This document shows positions 5,255 through 6,900 of a DNA stretch of 6,900 nt, piece after piece. Made by a program: the position numbers and the translations under genes. Below the pieces are notes generated by a model. The model did not search any database, was not told where the DNA came from, and saw only the letters and a list, made by a program, of their open reading frames with translations. Every line of letters starts with the position of its first letter. The first letter of the stretch is position 1. The stretch is from an uncultured Clostridia bacterium (GTDB lineage Bacteria > Bacillota > Clostridia > Lachnospirales > Lachnospiraceae). Where the stretch lies: assembly GCA_947088195.1 (NCBI GenBank), contig CAMUFS010000167.1, positions 1 through 6,900 on the forward strand. Direction: 5' to 3'.

Positions 5255-6691
5255 TTATTTTTTCCAGGTATCTGGCATAAAGAGAATTAACAGAGGAAAG
5301 ATTTCCAGTCTTCCAGCGAGCATGTCAAACATAAAGACAAATTTGGACAGTGCTGTAAAGGATGAGAAATTTCCCACAGGCCCCACAATCTCCAACCCCG
5401 GTCCTATATTATTTAAGGTGGTGATCACGGAAGTGACTGTGCTGGTAGTATCTTTATTTTCCAAGCTGACAATAAGGATAGACAACATAATAATCAACAG
5501 ATACGCCGCCATAAAAACATTGACCGAGCGCAATACATCATGATCAATCACCTGTCCGTCCACACGGATTTTCTGCACACTTCTTGGATGAACAATGGAG
5601 AACAGCTCTTTTTTAATTGATTTTATTAAAATCAGGATTCTGGAAATCTTAATACCTCCTCCTGTGCTGCCCGCACAAGCCCCAAAGAACATCAAAAATA
5701 TTAATACCATCTTGGAAAGCTCTGGCCACGTGTTAAAATCCTGTGTGGCAAATCCTGTTGTGGTGATAATAGAGCCAACCTGAAAGAGTGCATGGTGCAC
5801 AGCCTGAAAACCAGGAAACAGATGGCGAATGTTAAAGGCGATAAGCACCGTTGAGGCAAGGATAACGCCAAGATACATACGAAGCTCGTCTGACTGGAAG
5901 GCCTGTCTATGTTTTTTACAAAGCAATAAATAATAAATATTAAAATTAATGCCAAACAGAATCATAAAGATTGAGACAACCCCCTGACAGAATACAGAAT
6001 AACTTGCAAAGCTGTCATTTTTAATGCCAAATCCACCCGTGCCTGCCGTTCCAAACGCGGAGGTCAACGCATCAAACAAAGGCATACCACCAATTAGCAA
6101 AAGAATAATCTCTATAATAGTTATTACAATATAAATCCCATATAAAATCATAGCTGTATTTTTTACTCGTGGAACCAGCTTATTCACCGAAGGTCCGGGG
6201 CTTTCCGCACGCATCAGATACATCTGGGAGCCACCGCCCGCGATTGGAAGCACGGCGAGAACAAAGACAAGCACACCCATACCACCAATCCAGTGAGTAA
6301 AGCTTCTCCAGAACAAAGAACATTTGGACAGCGACTCAATATCTGTAAGAATGGTCGATCCAGTTGTCGTAAAACCAGAGATAGTCTCAAACAGCGCATC
6401 TGGAACAGATGGAATATCTCCATTTAGCAAAAAGGGAAGTGACCCAAAGATACTGAGGACCACCCAACACATAGAGACGGTGACAAATCCCTCTCTTCCA
6501 TAAAATACGGTATTCTTAGGCTTACGAAAAGTTGCCGCCTTGCCAAGCAGCAAGCATAAAACAGCCGTAAATAAAAAGGCAAAGCCACTCTTCTCGTGAT
6601 AGCAGAGTGCAGTCAGACAGGGCAGTAAAAGAAACAGCCCCTCAATCTGTAAAACATAGCCAATAATATAGATAATAATTGAATAATTCAT
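5255..6691 (-). CDS. trkH: TrkH-family potassium uptake channel subunit
   Basis: TrkH is the membrane pore of the Trk K+ uptake system and is gated by the cytoplasmic ring protein TrkA. The 478 residues match the family length. Four pore loops are visible, each carrying the filter glycine: TTTGST (108-113), GTAGTGGFG (214-222), TTTGFAT (310-316) and LNNIGPGLE (425-433). The loop GACAGSTGGGIKISR (337-351) corresponds to the intramembrane gating loop after pore 3. About ten hydrophobic membrane segments surround these, with the first at residues 4-30, and the C-terminus MPDTWKK is short. The start ATG at 6691 lies 6 nt after the trkA stop, and its GGCGGGG ribosome binding site is within the trkA coding end, implying translational coupling. 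K+ selectivity is inferred from the filter glycines; Na+-coupled KtrB-type behaviour cannot be excluded by sequence alone. Confidence 0.94.
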   Translation of the reverse strand: MNYSIIIYIIGYVLQIEGLFLLLPCLTALCYHEKSGFAFLFTAVLCLLLGKAATFRKPKNTVFYGREGFVTVSMCWVVLSIFGSLPFLLNGDIPSVPDALFETISGFTTTGSTILTDIESLSKCSLFWRSFTHWIGGMGVLVFVLAVLPIAGGGSQMYLMRAESPGPSVNKLVPRVKNTAMILYGIYIVITIIEIILLLIGGMPLFDALTSAFGTAGTGGFGIKNDSFASYSVFCQGVVSIFMILFGINFNIYYLLLCKKHRQAFQSDELRMYLGVILASTVLIAFNIRHLFPGFQAVHHALFQVGSIITTTGFATQDFNTWPELSKMVLIFLMFFGACAGSTGGGIKISRILILIKSIKKELFSIVHPRSVQKIRVDGQVIDHDVLRSVNVFMAAYLLIIMLSILIVSLENKDTTSTVTSVITTLNNIGPGLEIVGPVGNFSSFTALSKFVFMFDMLAGRLEIFPLLILFMPDTWKK

Positions 6692-6697
6692 ATGTCA

Positions 6698-6900
6698 TTA
6701 CCCCGCCTGCTCACGCAAAATATCATGAACATCCTGCAGCCCGGTATTCGTTGTCACCACAATAACTGTGTCACCCGATTTCAACATATCCTGACCACCG
6801 GGGATAATCACCTGCCCGGCCCGCGTAATACAGCCAATCAATAGATTTGGCTTTAGCTTAAGCTTGTAGAGAGGAATACCTGTAATGCGTGTAGAATCAT
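6698..6900 (-). CDS. trkA: TrkA, potassium uptake regulatory subunit (C-terminal part)
   Basis: Only the last 66 codons are in the window; the gene continues past the right edge. Read on the minus strand the frame gives RITGIPLYKLKLKPNLLIG, then CITRAGQVIIPGGQDMLKSG and DTVIVVTTNTGLQDVHDILR before the TAA at 6698-6700. This is the pattern of a TrkA-C (RCK-C) domain: a strand ending in IxRxGxVIIPxG, then GD.VIVV, then a closing helix. Full TrkA has two NAD/nucleotide-binding RCK-N and two RCK-C domains and gates TrkH in the cytoplasm. The immediate trkH neighbour supports the call. The number of domains upstream cannot be seen, so a single-RCK KtrA-like form remains possible. Confidence 0.88.
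   Translation of the reverse strand, partial: DSTRITGIPLYKLKLKPNLLIGCITRAGQVIIPGGQDMLKSGDTVIVVTTNTGLQDVHDILREQAG

Noticed and set aside
5196..5543. Plus-strand open frame of 115 codons over the trkH 3' end
   Set aside because: It is antisense to the conserved pore-4 region of trkH and has no family signature.

Overview
The window looks like ordinary chromosome from a low-to-moderate GC Firmicute, most likely a Clostridia member of the Lachnospiraceae type. This rests on the purine-rich ribosome binding sites, the short DHFR with an LLVRIP loop, a eukaryote-like long BCAT, a TrkA/TrkH potassium system and an HPr with AKKILAV in place of the Ser46 region. The genus is an inference. No phage, CRISPR, transposase, rRNA or tRNA was seen.

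Layout. Bases 1-259 hold no convincing gene. They contain one copy of a short dispersed repeat, two small hairpins and a strong A/T-flanked terminator for ilvE. On the minus strand, dfrA (DHFR, 1409-1903) is followed by ilvE (branched-chain aminotransferase, 260-1330). A near-consensus promoter for ilvE has its -35 box on the dfrA stop codon. The divergent gap 1904-2233 holds a 92-bp imperfect palindrome with a second copy of the repeat in its centre, a weak CodY-like site and a good promoter facing right. On the plus strand come a TPR-repeat lipoprotein (2234-3385) and the ribosome-associated GTPase HflX (3468-4718), whose leader can form a hairpin or pseudoknot. A terminator and a third repeat copy lie in the convergent gap 4719-4905. 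On the minus strand, running right to left, are the end of trkA (6698-6900, cut by the window), trkH (5255-6691) and an HPr-family phosphocarrier (4906-5163).

How the genes relate. trkA and trkH encode the two halves of one K+ uptake system, sit 6 nt apart and are very probably co-translated. The HPr-like gene follows at a 91-nt distance; it keeps the phosphorylatable His15 but has Lys at position 46, so it cannot serve the HPr-Ser46-P/CcpA branch of catabolite control. dfrA and ilvE are metabolic neighbours with no shared pathway, consistent with ilvE having its own promoter. The TPR lipoprotein and hflX may share a transcript, as no terminator was found between them.

The coding content is conventional. 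The parts worth a second look are non-coding: the three-copy repeat with its palindrome, the hflX leader fold, the promoter overlapping the dfrA stop, and the HPr substitution.
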